This document shows, one piece after another, positions 52,316 to 61,366 of a stretch of DNA of 64,000 nt; the stretch's first letter is position 1, and every line of letters starts with the position of its first letter. The notes under the pieces are model-generated. The model had not been told where the DNA came from. It saw only the letters and a program-made list of their open reading frames with translations, and ran no database searches. A program made the position numbers and the translations under genes. Source of the stretch: Sulfurimonas sp. HSL3-2 (GTDB lineage: Bacteria; Campylobacterota; Campylobacteria; Campylobacterales; Sulfurimonadaceae). Location: positions 496,001 through 560,000 of the forward strand of contig NZ_CP147917.1 in NCBI RefSeq assembly GCF_039645965.1, written 5' to 3'.

Positions 52316-53053
52316 ATGAAAAAGATAATAGAAGTACAAGACCTCTACACCAGATTTGCAGATAACATCGTCCATGAGGGGCTGAACATGCATGTGAACG
52401 AGGGTGAAATATATGGGATCCTCGGTCCCAGCGGATGCGGTAAAAGTACCGTTTTACGTGAAATGGTGATGCTTCAGGAGTTTCAAAAAGGCAAGATCGA
52501 AGTACTTGGATACGATGTCTCTGACATCTCATACGATGATGCACAAAGACTTCGCAGAAACTGGGGAGTCCTCTTTCAGGGCGGAGCTCTTTTTTCCTCT
52601 TTGACACTTTTTGAAAACATCGCCCTGCCGCTTGAAGAGTACACCGATCTGGATAAAAAGCTTATAGCGGAGATAGTGGCATATAAGATAGAGATCGTAG
52701 GGCTTAACCAGAGCGATGCCTATCTCTACCCTTCTCAGATAAGCGGCGGTATGCGTAAAAAAGCCTCTTTAGCACGTGCGCTTTCACTAGACCCTAAACT
52801 GCTCTTTTTGGATGAACCGACATCGGGACTAGACCCCATCTCGGCAAGAGAGTTTGACAGGTTGATCTTAAAACTGCGCGATATGCTCGGACTTACTATC
52901 GTGATGGTTTCACACGATCTAAAATCAATTTATGATACACTAGACAGACTAGCTATTATAGATAATAAAGTGATAGTTGCCGAAGGAAAACTAGACGAAG
53001 TCGTCTCGATGGACTTACCGTTTATCCAAACATTTTTTAAGGCGGATATATGA
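52316..53053 (+). CDS. mlaF: MlaF-like ABC ATPase
   Basis: 245 residues. Walker A LGPSGCGKSTVLREM, Q-loop VLFQGGALFSSLT, signature SGGMRKKASLARAL, Walker B LLFLDEPTSGLDP and H-loop VSHDLKSI. The run GALFSSLTLFENIALPLEE is the MlaF family form. It powers lipid movement through the permease encoded directly upstream (0-base gap). It overlaps the MCE gene by 4 bases. Confidence 0.94.
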   Translation: MKKIIEVQDLYTRFADNIVHEGLNMHVNEGEIYGILGPSGCGKSTVLREMVMLQEFQKGKIEVLGYDVSDISYDDAQRLRRNWGVLFQGGALFSSLTLFENIALPLEEYTDLDKKLIAEIVAYKIEIVGLNQSDAYLYPSQISGGMRKKASLARALSLDPKLLFLDEPTSGLDPISAREFDRLILKLRDMLGLTIVMVSHDLKSIYDTLDRLAIIDNKVIVAEGKLDEVVSMDLPFIQTFFKADI

Positions 53054-54012
53054 ACAATAAAGTAAATTATACATTCGTGGGATCAGTCGTTTTTGCGATC
53101 ATAATTGCGATGATATTCAGCATATACTGGCTGATGCGACCGACGGATTCACGTACTTTAAAAGAGTATATCATCTACTTTAACGAGTCTGTTTCGGGAC
53201 TCAATCTGAACTCGCCTGTAAAATACAGAGGAGTGAATGTCGGAAAGGTCAAAGAGATCGATATTAACCGTAAGAACAACAAAGAGATAGAGGTCTTAGT
53301 TTCGCTAAACTCAAACACACCGGTAAAAGAGTCGACGACGGCGACACTTAATGCGCAGGGGATTACGGGTCTTGTATATATCGACCTCTCTTTGGGAGAT
53401 GAGAACTCTCCGACATTAGTAAGAGCTGCAAATGAGGAATACCCGATCATAAGATCAAAACCTTCGCTGTTTAAGAGGTTTGAAAGCTCGGTGGGGAATG
53501 TCACGGAAAAACTTTTTGACACTTTGGATGAGACAAGCAAGCTTTTAAACGAGGAAAATAGAAAAAACATGTCGCTTTCACTTGACGAGACTCAGAAGTT
53601 TATGAAAAAACTCAATACCCTGCTTGACGACAAAAGCGTAGAGCATCTTCACAGAACGTTTGAAAACCTGGATCATATTACTTATAAGATGGATAAAGTG
53701 ATAATCCCTAAGATCGAGATCTTGACAGACAAAGGCGTGGACTTTACGGACAAGGTTGCAACCTCTATGGCATCCATTGCAAGCAGTTACAAAGTCATTC
53801 AGGCCTCAATGGCAGAGTTTAAGAAGGTGATGGATGACGGTCAGCTGAATATCAAAGAGATATCAAAAGGAACCCTGAAAAATCTGGACAACTCTTTAGA
53901 AAACATGCAAAATGTCATGAACGAGCTTGACAGTATCCTCAAACAGTATGAAAACAGTCCTAACGATATGATATTTAAAAAGCAGGAAACCAAAAAAGGC
54001 CCGGGAGAGTAG
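53050..54012 (+). CDS. mlaD: MlaD-like MCE-domain substrate-binding protein
   Basis: 320 residues. N-terminal membrane anchor (~7-30; VGSVVFAIIIAMIFSIYWL), then the MCE domain (~40-125; YIIYFNESVSGLNLNSPVKYRGVNVGKVKEI, GITGLVYIDLSLGD). The remaining ~190 residues are predicted helical and coiled coil. MCE proteins form hexameric lipid-carrying rings in the periplasm. It is coupled to mlaF by a 4-base overlap and abuts the lipoprotein gene. Confidence 0.93.
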   Translation: MNNKVNYTFVGSVVFAIIIAMIFSIYWLMRPTDSRTLKEYIIYFNESVSGLNLNSPVKYRGVNVGKVKEIDINRKNNKEIEVLVSLNSNTPVKESTTATLNAQGITGLVYIDLSLGDENSPTLVRAANEEYPIIRSKPSLFKRFESSVGNVTEKLFDTLDETSKLLNEENRKNMSLSLDETQKFMKKLNTLLDDKSVEHLHRTFENLDHITYKMDKVIIPKIEILTDKGVDFTDKVATSMASIASSYKVIQASMAEFKKVMDDGQLNIKEISKGTLKNLDNSLENMQNVMNELDSILKQYENSPNDMIFKKQETKKGPGE

Positions 54013-54633
54013 ATGATGAAAAAAATACTTTTTTACAGTTTTGTCTTAGTGTTCATATCTGGATGTTCGTTTCAAAGTATAGTGGGAGCGAGTAACGAGT
54101 ATAGACTCGACACACAAAGCGATGTAAAGAGCTATGACTCTAAAGGGTGCAGCAGCTATGTTCTTCAGGTGAAAAATATAGACACATACAGTCCTATACA
54201 GAGCCGTTCTATCTACTACAGTGTAGGCGATTATGAACTCTCGACATATACAAAATCAAACTGGCAGGATATCCCCTCTAAAACCATCAAGTCTTCCATC
54301 GTCAATGAGTTGAGAGATGCGGGAATATTTAAAGAGGTGGTCTCGAACCGCTCAAGTATAGAGCCTGATTATCTGCTTGAATACAGCGTAGAAGATTTTA
54401 TACAGCATTTCAGCGAAGATATGAAAAGTTCCGAAGTCCGCGTGAAGATACATTTCTCGCTTATGGACCATAAAAGATCAAAACTTCTTTACTCGACGAC
54501 GATAGAGAAAAAACTGCCTTCAGCTTCGTTTGATGCCATAGGCGGTATAAAGTCACTAAGCAGTGCTTTAAACGACGTAATAAAAGAGAACAATCAATGG
54601 TTAGACGGGATATGCAAAGAAGAGATGAGATGA
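54013..54633 (+). CDS. ABC-transport auxiliary lipoprotein (PqiC-like)
   Basis: 206 residues with a lipoprotein signal, lipobox ISGC after a hydrophobic run (LFYSFVLVFISGC). The mature part fits the ABC_trans_aux/PqiC-like family: YVLQVKNIDTYSPIQSRSIYYSVGDYELSTYTKSNW followed by IVNELRDAGIFKEV. Such lipoproteins work with Mce/Mla/Pqi systems at the outer membrane. It ends in an ATGA overlap with pepP. Confidence 0.85.
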   Translation: MMKKILFYSFVLVFISGCSFQSIVGASNEYRLDTQSDVKSYDSKGCSSYVLQVKNIDTYSPIQSRSIYYSVGDYELSTYTKSNWQDIPSKTIKSSIVNELRDAGIFKEVVSNRSSIEPDYLLEYSVEDFIQHFSEDMKSSEVRVKIHFSLMDHKRSKLLYSTTIEKKLPSASFDAIGGIKSLSSALNDVIKENNQWLDGICKEEMR

Positions 54634-55940
54634 TAGACGAAAAAGTATATAAAAGCAGAAGAGAAACATTTTTAAAAGAGATGAAAAAAAACAGTGCGGC
54701 CGTGCTTTTCAGCGCACCGCAGAAAGTACGTTCAAACGATACCGAGTATCCATACAGACAAGACAGCGACTTTTACTATCTGACAGGTTTCAAAGAGGAT
54801 AACTCCGCACTGGTACTGGTAAAAGGGAAAAAGAGTACAAAAGAGCTGCTGTTCGTTCAAAAAAAAGACAAGACACTGGAACTTTGGACGGGAAAACGTC
54901 TGGGCGAAGAGGAAGCGAAAAAACGCTTTTTAGTAGATAAGGTCCATATTATAGACCTTCTGGATGAAAAGCTAAAGAAGCTTCTGTTAAATAAAAAAAG
55001 AGTCTACCTCGACATGTTTTGTGAAGACAAAAGAGTCTTACATGTAAAGGAGCTTGTAAAAGAGGTCTCAAAAAGCAGAACCGCAAAATACACTCCTAAA
55101 GAGTTCTTACATGTAAGAGATATTTCTCAGGCGATGCGTCTTATAAAAACGCCCGCAGAGATAGAGCTGATAAAAAAGGCACTGAGCATCACAAAAGAGG
55201 CGCATCACAAAGCGATGAAGATGAAAAAAAACGCTCTTCGCGAGTATGAGCTTCAGGCGATGTTCGAGTATGAGTTTAAAAGAAACGGTGCGTACAGCGA
55301 TGCTTATACGACCATAGTAGCGAGTGGAAACAGCGGAAATACGCTGCATTACATAGAAAACTCCGAGGTGCTAAAAAGAGGTGAGCTTATCCTCATAGAT
55401 GCGGGCTGCGAGTATGAGATGTACGCGAGCGACATCACCCGTACCATCCCTGTCGGCGGAAAGTTCACAAAGGCGCAAAAAGAGGTCTATGAAGCGGTAC
55501 TGCAAGCGCAGCTTCGCGTGATAGACGCCATAAAACCGGGTGTCAAAAAGAGCGAACTCCAAGAGACGGCAAGAGAGTCGTTATGCGAAGCACTTGTAAA
55601 GTTCGGGATCCTAAAAGGCTCTGTCAAAGATCTTGTAAAAGAGGGCAAAGACAAGACATACTTTCCTCACGGCATCGGTCACTGGATGGGGATAGACGTA
55701 CACGACCAGTGTCCCTATAAAGATAAAAACGGTAAAGAGATAGCGTTAGCCGAGGGGATGGTACTGACCATCGAACCGGGACTTTATCTAAGAGAAGATG
55801 ATAAAAGCGTACCTAAAAAATACAGAGGCATCGCAGTGAGGATAGAGGATAATATCTTAGTGACAAAAGAGGGGCATGAGAACCTCTCTAGGGACATCGC
55901 TAAAACAGTCGAAGAGGTCGAGTCGCTTTACGACTCGTAA
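54630..55940 (+). CDS. pepP: Xaa-Pro aminopeptidase (M24B)
   Basis: About 436 residues from ATG 54630, which overlaps the preceding stop as ATGA and has AAGAGATGAG just upstream; in-frame ATGs further upstream lie inside the lipoprotein gene. N-terminal AMP_N domain (YRQDSDFYYLTGF). The M24 metallopeptidase domain has all five metal ligands: Asp/Asp in LIDAGCEYEMYASDITR, His in FPHGIGHWMGIDVHD, Glu in TIEPGLYL and Glu in VRIEDNILV. It removes N-terminal residues before proline. Two TTACATGTAA palindromes (55038, 55107) both read as LHV. Confidence 0.94.
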   Translation: MIDEKVYKSRRETFLKEMKKNSAAVLFSAPQKVRSNDTEYPYRQDSDFYYLTGFKEDNSALVLVKGKKSTKELLFVQKKDKTLELWTGKRLGEEEAKKRFLVDKVHIIDLLDEKLKKLLLNKKRVYLDMFCEDKRVLHVKELVKEVSKSRTAKYTPKEFLHVRDISQAMRLIKTPAEIELIKKALSITKEAHHKAMKMKKNALREYELQAMFEYEFKRNGAYSDAYTTIVASGNSGNTLHYIENSEVLKRGELILIDAGCEYEMYASDITRTIPVGGKFTKAQKEVYEAVLQAQLRVIDAIKPGVKKSELQETARESLCEALVKFGILKGSVKDLVKEGKDKTYFPHGIGHWMGIDVHDQCPYKDKNGKEIALAEGMVLTIEPGLYLREDDKSVPKKYRGIAVRIEDNILVTKEGHENLSRDIAKTVEEVESLYDS

Positions 55941-56362
55941 GCATAGCTCCAGCCGGTAAGACTTTTTGTAGTCACCTCTTCAAAGTAGGTGGAGTCTGCT
56001 AAAAAGTCTATTACATGCATAGGTACATGCGGTATGCTTGCGCGGTCTTGCGGCTTGACAAGAAGCATCGGCATCGGTGTGTCGTGAGCGGTCACGGCAA
56101 ATCCGACAGGCATGACCTGGCTCATCACTTCCGCAGATCTTGTGATGTCATAGTCTGTACAGAACTTGTCAAGGATCATCTCTTTAACATTTTCGCTGAA
56201 GTTTTCTGTAGTGTTTAAAAACACGGTCACATGGATAGGTGTATCTTTAAAGTGCTCAGGTGCAGGAGCCGCCATGATGATGTACTCGACCTTCTCAAGA
56301 TGCTTGTTTATCTCGTCTACGTTAAGATAGCTCTCTGTTTTTAGGGCTTTGTTCTCTTCCAT
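55928..56362 (-). CDS. Protein of unknown function (144 aa)
   Basis: 144 residues, cytoplasmic, no clear domain. Segments VEYIIMAAPAPEHFKDTPIHVTVFL and PVGFAVTAHDTPMPMLLVKPQDRA suggest a small alpha/beta fold. I do not recognise the family. It lies 10 bases after a second unknown gene on the same strand and converges on pepP with a 13-base overlap. Confidence 0.6.
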   Translation of the reverse strand: MEENKALKTESYLNVDEINKHLEKVEYIIMAAPAPEHFKDTPIHVTVFLNTTENFSENVKEMILDKFCTDYDITRSAEVMSQVMPVGFAVTAHDTPMPMLLVKPQDRASIPHVPMHVIDFLADSTYFEEVTTKSLTGWSYAYES

Positions 56363-56372
56363 CTTCTATACC

Positions 56373-56846
56373 TTATAGTAATGATTTTATAACGTTTTTC
56401 ACACCTTGATGCACGTTATAGTTCGCTATCGGAAAATCAAGTGCTTCATTTTCAAGGTTGACATTGTATCTTGTAAGATACGCAGCCAGAGTTTCTACTT
56501 CAATGGGCTGGTAACTCATGCACTTTTGTTCGTCGATCTTTGTTCTTACAAGTCTGGATGCATCGTTTGACTCTTGGATCATAAAAGCCAGCATCTTTAG
56601 ACTCACAAAATCCATCCATTCTAAAAAAAGCTCTTCGGTAAGAGTTTCCTGGTACGTCCCCTCAGGATTGAAAAGCAGGTCCTGATCTCTTAACGGGACA
56701 AGGATCGAGAGGATCGCTCTGCTGAAAGGTATCACTTTATCCATCCAAAACGGGCTCTCGTTTCTGCTTTGCAGGGTGATGTCCAGAGCTGTCGCGATAT
56801 CTTCTATATTTCTTGATTTAAAAAGTTCTTTTGTCGATTCATTCAT
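56373..56846 (-). CDS. Protein of unknown function (~157 aa)
   Basis: A mostly helical acidic protein: NESTKELFKSRNIEDIATALDITL, then PFSRAILSILVPLRDQDLLFNPEG and LFLEWMDFVSLKMLAFMIQESN. Starts at ATG 56846, preceded by TGGAAACAATCTTT; a longer in-frame ATG at 56876 has no ribosome site. Family not recognised. It is the first gene of a two-gene unit divergent from glnB-amtB. Confidence 0.55.
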   Translation of the reverse strand: MNESTKELFKSRNIEDIATALDITLQSRNESPFWMDKVIPFSRAILSILVPLRDQDLLFNPEGTYQETLTEELFLEWMDFVSLKMLAFMIQESNDASRLVRTKIDEQKCMSYQPIEVETLAAYLTRYNVNLENEALDFPIANYNVHQGVKNVIKSLL

Positions 56847-56967
56847 AAAGATTGTTTCCAGTACATTTTTTCGCATTTTACAGCATTTTTTATAACATAG
56901 ACTTTATCTCCTTGGTTGTCGTAAAAATTATACTTTACATTCAACTTTTAGAGTTTTTTTGAAAAAG

Positions 56968-56983
56968 TGGCATTTTATATGCA
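56968..56983 (+). promoter_or_regulatory. Sigma-54-like promoter for glnB-amtB
   Basis: TGGCATTTTATATGCA keeps the sigma-54 -24/-12 pattern, with GG and GC separated by exactly 10 bases (TGGCA ... TGCA). It lies 83 bases upstream of the glnB ATG in an AT-rich region. A nitrogen operon is a natural place for it. Confidence 0.55.
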
Positions 56984-57051
56984 ATTTTGATACTAAAATT
57001 TTAAACAATAATAAAATTGTAATTTTATAACTGATAGAATAGCTCAATTAA

Positions 57052-57405
<354 letters not shown>

Positions 57406-57407
57406 CC

Positions 57408-58583
57408 GTGGTCGAGGCAGATTTCAAATATGTAATAGACACACTATTCACACTTTTTGCCATGGTACTTATCATCTTTATGGTACCTGGCTTTGCTATG
57501 CTTGAAGCGGGACTTGTCCGTACGAAAAACGTAACGGCAGTCCTTACTACAAACGTGATGATCTACGCAGTAGCGTCAACGGCTTTCCTGCTTTTGGGGT
57601 ATGAGATCGCATTTGGCAGCTGGGAGAAGATCGAGTACAGCATGTGGGCGGCATTTTTGTTCCAGATGGCATTCGTCGGTAAGACTATCAACATCATGAG
57701 CGGCGGGGTGAGCGAGCGTGTACGTATGATCCCTCTTGCACTCTTTGCGCTTATCATGGGTGCAGTGATCTATCCGTTAGTGGTAAACGTGACTTGGGGA
57801 GCGAACCTGTTAAAAGGGACTTTCTTAGAACTTCATATGTTCGACCTTGCAGGTTCAACGGTTATCCACTCGACTGGTGGATGGGCACTTTTAGCGGCGA
57901 TCCTTATCATCGGTGCTCGTAAAGGCAGATATAAAAACGGGATGATCCACGTCATTCCTGCTTCAAACATCCCTTTAGTCGTACTTGGTGCGCTTCTTTT
58001 ATGGATAGGGTGGTTTGGTTTCAACGGCGGTTCTGTAGGTTCTATCTCTACAAAAGATGCAGCTGACAGCGTAGCTCTTACGATACTAAACACAAACACT
58101 GCAGGTCTTGCAGGTGCTATCATCGCAGGTGTCATGATGTACGTAAGATACAAACTGTTCGATATCACGATGATCTTAAACGGTGCCCTTGGCGGACTTG
58201 TAGCCATAACTGCGGGCGCGAACCTTTATGACATCCATACACCTTTACTTATCGGTGCTATCGGTGGGGCTTTAGTCGTATTTGCAGTTCCTTTGTTTGA
58301 TAAACTAAGACTTGACGATCCCGTCGGTGCTCTTTCAGTCCACCTTATAAACGGTATCTGGGGAACATTGGCTGTCGGTATATTTGTCGACAACATCTCA
58401 TTTATGGATCAGCTAAAAGGTGTAGCCGTAGTAGCGGTATTTGCTTTTGTAGTCTCGTTCATAGTGATATTCGTTATAAACAAATTCATACCGTTTAGAG
58501 CGGAAGACGATATGCAGGTACAAGGTATCGACGTTGTTGAATGCGGTGTGGAAGCATATCCGGAATTCAAACGCGCTATCTAA
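57408..58583 (+). CDS. amtB: Ammonium transporter
   Basis: 391 residues, about eleven membrane helices. GFAMLEAGLVRTKNV near the N-terminus, the Asp/His conduction site MFDLAGSTVIHSTGGWALLAA and the second pore His in LSVHLINGIWGTLAVG are all present. It moves ammonium or ammonia across the inner membrane under P-II control. The start is GTG at 57408. A TTACATGTAA-built terminator follows. Confidence 0.96.
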   Translation: MVEADFKYVIDTLFTLFAMVLIIFMVPGFAMLEAGLVRTKNVTAVLTTNVMIYAVASTAFLLLGYEIAFGSWEKIEYSMWAAFLFQMAFVGKTINIMSGGVSERVRMIPLALFALIMGAVIYPLVVNVTWGANLLKGTFLELHMFDLAGSTVIHSTGGWALLAAILIIGARKGRYKNGMIHVIPASNIPLVVLGALLLWIGWFGFNGGSVGSISTKDAADSVALTILNTNTAGLAGAIIAGVMMYVRYKLFDITMILNGALGGLVAITAGANLYDIHTPLLIGAIGGALVVFAVPLFDKLRLDDPVGALSVHLINGIWGTLAVGIFVDNISFMDQLKGVAVVAVFAFVVSFIVIFVINKFIPFRAEDDMQVQGIDVVECGVEAYPEFKRAI

Positions 58584-58593
58584 CTTTTTCTTC

Positions 58594-58635
58594 TTACATG
58601 TAAAGTTTTTTGGCTTTACATGTAAACCTTTTTTT
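58594..58635 (+). terminator. amtB terminator made of two TTACATGTAA palindromes
   Basis: TTACATGTAAAG - TTTTTTGG - CTTTACATGTAA is a perfect 12-bp inverted repeat (58594-58605 and 58614-58625), with a T-run at 58629-58635. Each arm contains the 10-bp palindrome that is repeated across the window. Confidence 0.88.
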
Positions 58636-58737
58636 AATCTACTTTTTTTTGACTCTGCAGATGTTACGACTGATGTAGAAATTTGACTAACGATTTAAAA
58701 TTAGGAAGCAAATGTTATTTGTACTTCTTTTAATTTG

Positions 58738-60075
58738 CTATAGTTTTTCTTCTATGATTTTTAAAGGAAGAAAAGTAACTATTTCTTTTTCATATTCTTC
58801 ACAAATAAAACTTATTTGAACTTCAAATTCACCTGATTTCAAAGGAACTATTTTATATTCATCATCAAAAACCTTGCATCTAGTATGCAGTAAACTATTC
58901 AACTTAAGTGTCACTGTATTATCATCCAATTTAGTCCAGTAATTTTGATTAAGTCTATGTATTCTTGCTAATGAATTATATGAAGGAGTAAGTTGTGCAG
59001 TAAGTATATTGGAGTTACTTAAAAAAGAACCTAGTATTAATCCCTTGTTTTGTTGCTTTTCATATTCTTGTTGAGCTTTTGCTATTGGATTACTTGGAAG
59101 TGGATATTTAGGTAATTTAAACTCACTGATTTCGTCAATTTCAACAATTTGCACTTCTTTCGGAAATTTAATGGTTACAAAGACTTCATTAGCTTTTACT
59201 GTCCCTGAATTACAAATTTCAAACAATAAGTTTTGAGAAGAATTATTGATATGATGCCAAGTTACTTTTTCTATATTATATTGATCGATTTCTTCTTGGG
59301 TCGGCAAATTGGAGTTATATTCATCAATATCCTTTTGCTCAATAAAAGGTTTTAAATGTTTTTCAATAGTATTTATATCTAGTTTTTTAGGTAAGTCAAT
59401 TTGTTTAATATTCTGCTTTGTAAAATTTAATATTAACTCAGATTGATGATTGATTGTAACTTCTAAAATTGGTTTTTTAGGAGAAATCTTTGACTCAAGG
59501 TCTATGACTTTTTCTCTTAATGAGCGGTTTTCTTTACTTAAAAGTGTTAACTCTTCGGATAATTCTGGTGAAATTCCTTGATCACCACGAATCCAACCAA
59601 TACCTGGCTTTTGCATAATCTGTTTCATTAATGCAATAGACACTTTTTTAGTTAGTTCATCACAATTAGTCCAAAAATCAGACATTTTGGAATTTCTTAA
59701 AACAGTATTTCTAAATTGATTTATTTTGTTTAAGTCATTATCACGTTTATCTTGAGATAGAGGGGCTTTTTCATCTAGTAAAAAAGCCAATATTGGAACT
59801 TTACGTTCAAGTGCATATTCATATTCTTTTTGAGTAAAACTAATGCCTTCAGATGTTTCCGAACCATATCTAAGTCCTAGTAGTAGGATATAGTAGTCAC
59901 TTATATCAATTGTTCTTCTGATGATTTCCCATTGGTCTTCATCTTCTGCACTGAACATTTCCATACCAATAGGGATATGATACATTTCTAAGATTGCCTT
60001 GATAATATTATCCCTTTCATTTTTTAAGTCAATGAAAGTTGAACTAATAAAGACTTGATATTTTTTGTCAAGCAA
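58738..60075 (-). CDS. DUF4062-domain protein, AT-rich orphan gene
   Basis: 445 residues. Residues ~1-100 are a DUF4062 domain: KYQVFISSTFIDLKNERDNIIKAI opens with the family's VFISSTF-D-L-x-x-E-R signature, followed by IIRRTIDISDYYILLLGLRYGS and GISFTQKEYEYAL. A coiled coil (~172-200) follows, then a beta-rich C-terminus resembling an immunoglobulin-like fold (LLFEICNSGTVKANEVFVTIKFP). DUF4062 resembles TIR-like effectors and is frequent in NTPase-linked defence proteins, but no NTPase lies here. By eye the gene is clearly more AT-rich than its neighbours, suggesting transfer. It stands alone between the amtB terminator and tonB. Confidence 0.8.
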   Translation of the reverse strand: MLDKKYQVFISSTFIDLKNERDNIIKAILEMYHIPIGMEMFSAEDEDQWEIIRRTIDISDYYILLLGLRYGSETSEGISFTQKEYEYALERKVPILAFLLDEKAPLSQDKRDNDLNKINQFRNTVLRNSKMSDFWTNCDELTKKVSIALMKQIMQKPGIGWIRGDQGISPELSEELTLLSKENRSLREKVIDLESKISPKKPILEVTINHQSELILNFTKQNIKQIDLPKKLDINTIEKHLKPFIEQKDIDEYNSNLPTQEEIDQYNIEKVTWHHINNSSQNLLFEICNSGTVKANEVFVTIKFPKEVQIVEIDEISEFKLPKYPLPSNPIAKAQQEYEKQQNKGLILGSFLSNSNILTAQLTPSYNSLARIHRLNQNYWTKLDDNTVTLKLNSLLHTRCKVFDDEYKIVPLKSGEFEVQISFICEEYEKEIVTFLPLKIIEEKL

Positions 60076-60186
60076 TGTAATATTCCTTTTTTAATTATTT
60101 ATTCAACAAACATTATATTCATTTATTCCAAAATGACAAAATAGATTTAACACTTCTATAACTATAGCTTTGATATTATTTCATCT

Positions 60187-60933
60187 ATGATACGACACAG
60201 CAGCTCTTTTTCTATCTCTCTTGTTGTTCACATAATTATTCTTGTATTGGCTTTGTTTATATACAATTACGCGTTATCTGACAAGCATGAAAAACGTATT
60301 GCCGTTGATGTCTCTAAGTGTATCATGAACTGTGATTGCGGCTGTTTGCCGAAAGTGGAGAAGGAAGCAGAAAAAGAAGCTCCCAAACTCCAAAAGCCGG
60401 TCGAAAAAAAAGCTTTGAAAAAAGTCGAAAAAAAGCCTGTGAAAAAAGAGCCGAAAAAAGTGCTTGAACCTGAAGAGACGATGTCTGTTACTTCAGAAAA
60501 AGCGGTAGTAGAAGAGAAGCCTGAACCTGAAGAGATAAGCGATCCTGTCGATACGAAAGTCTTAAATGCAGAATCTCCTTTAGCAGATAAGAAGCTAGAG
60601 CTCACAAACGCTCAGGATGAGGTAACATCAGAGGAAGCACAGAAAGCTATCCAGAGAAGATACATAAATGAAAATGAATCGAAGATAGCCCAGATGATAA
60701 AAGATAACCTGTACTATCCCCAAAGGGCTCAAAAACGAAGGATCCAGGGTATGATCGTAGTTAAATTTACGCTTTTAAAAAACAGAGAGATAAAAGACGT
60801 AATTATTACCAAGCATTCCCATGATATACTTGACAAATCAGCCCTCAGGACTATCCAAAACCTGCAAGGAAAGCTTCCTGCACCGATGGAAGATATCGTC
60901 TTGGTAGTGCCCATAAATTATAGATTAAACTAG
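60187..60933 (+). CDS. tonB: TonB energy transducer
   Basis: 248 residues. N-terminal anchor (~10-28; ISLVVHIIILVLALFIY) with the S-x3-H contact residues of TonB (SISLVVH). A Lys/Glu/Pro-rich periplasmic spacer follows (EKEAPKLQKPVEKK). The C-terminal TonB domain is NLYYPQRAQKRRIQGMIVVKFTLL. It transmits proton-motive force to outer-membrane receptors. ExbB and ExbD are not in the window. A cysteine-rich stretch (SKCIMNCDCGC) just after the TM is unusual. Confidence 0.9.
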   Translation: MIRHSSSFSISLVVHIIILVLALFIYNYALSDKHEKRIAVDVSKCIMNCDCGCLPKVEKEAEKEAPKLQKPVEKKALKKVEKKPVKKEPKKVLEPEETMSVTSEKAVVEEKPEPEEISDPVDTKVLNAESPLADKKLELTNAQDEVTSEEAQKAIQRRYINENESKIAQMIKDNLYYPQRAQKRRIQGMIVVKFTLLKNREIKDVIITKHSHDILDKSALRTIQNLQGKLPAPMEDIVLVVPINYRLN

Positions 60934-60942
60934 AGGAAACGA

Positions 60943-61362
60943 ATGAAAAAAGTGTTAGTATTTATGTTGTTGGCGTTGTCGCTATATGCAAATGAAGCAT
61001 CTATCGCGGCTAAAAAACTGGGTTATATAAACTCATTTGATGAAGGGATAGCAAAAGCTAAAAAAGAGCATAAGATCATGATGCTTGTCCTTGTAAGAGA
61101 CGGCTGTCCTTGGTGTAAAAGATTTGAGCACGACACTTTGTCGGACAGTTTCATAACAGATGAGACGAAAAACTTTGTCAATGTGCTTATAGACAGAAAT
61201 GCTAAGATGCCTGATTATTACAGAACGCCTATCGTTCCTGTTGTCTACTTTGTCGATCCGAATACGAAAGAGAGCATGTTCGAGACAGCCGGTTATAGAG
61301 ACGTCGGAGAGTTTTTAGACGATATCGAAGCTGCAAAGCATGAACATAACCTGAAAAAATAG
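60943..61362 (+). CDS. Thioredoxin-fold secreted protein with CPWC site
   Basis: 139 residues. Signal peptide MKKVLVFMLLALSLYA, then a thioredoxin-like domain with the redox pair in VRDGCPWCKRF (C-x2-C) and the cis-Pro in TPIVPVVYFVD. Probably periplasmic; reductase versus isomerase role is not decidable. It follows tonB after 9 bases, so co-transcription is likely. Confidence 0.85.
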   Translation: MKKVLVFMLLALSLYANEASIAAKKLGYINSFDEGIAKAKKEHKIMMLVLVRDGCPWCKRFEHDTLSDSFITDETKNFVNVLIDRNAKMPDYYRTPIVPVVYFVDPNTKESMFETAGYRDVGEFLDDIEAAKHEHNLKK

Positions 61363-61366
61363 TTTA

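Noticed and set aside
51769-52607. Three overlapping minus-strand frames of 100-143 codons
   Set aside because: Antisense to the mlaE/mlaF genes; no start context or domain evidence.
58640-58737. Possible mobile-element remnant beside the DUF4062 gene
   Set aside because: I see no transposase fragment, terminal inverted repeats or target-site duplication at either flank; only base composition suggests transfer.
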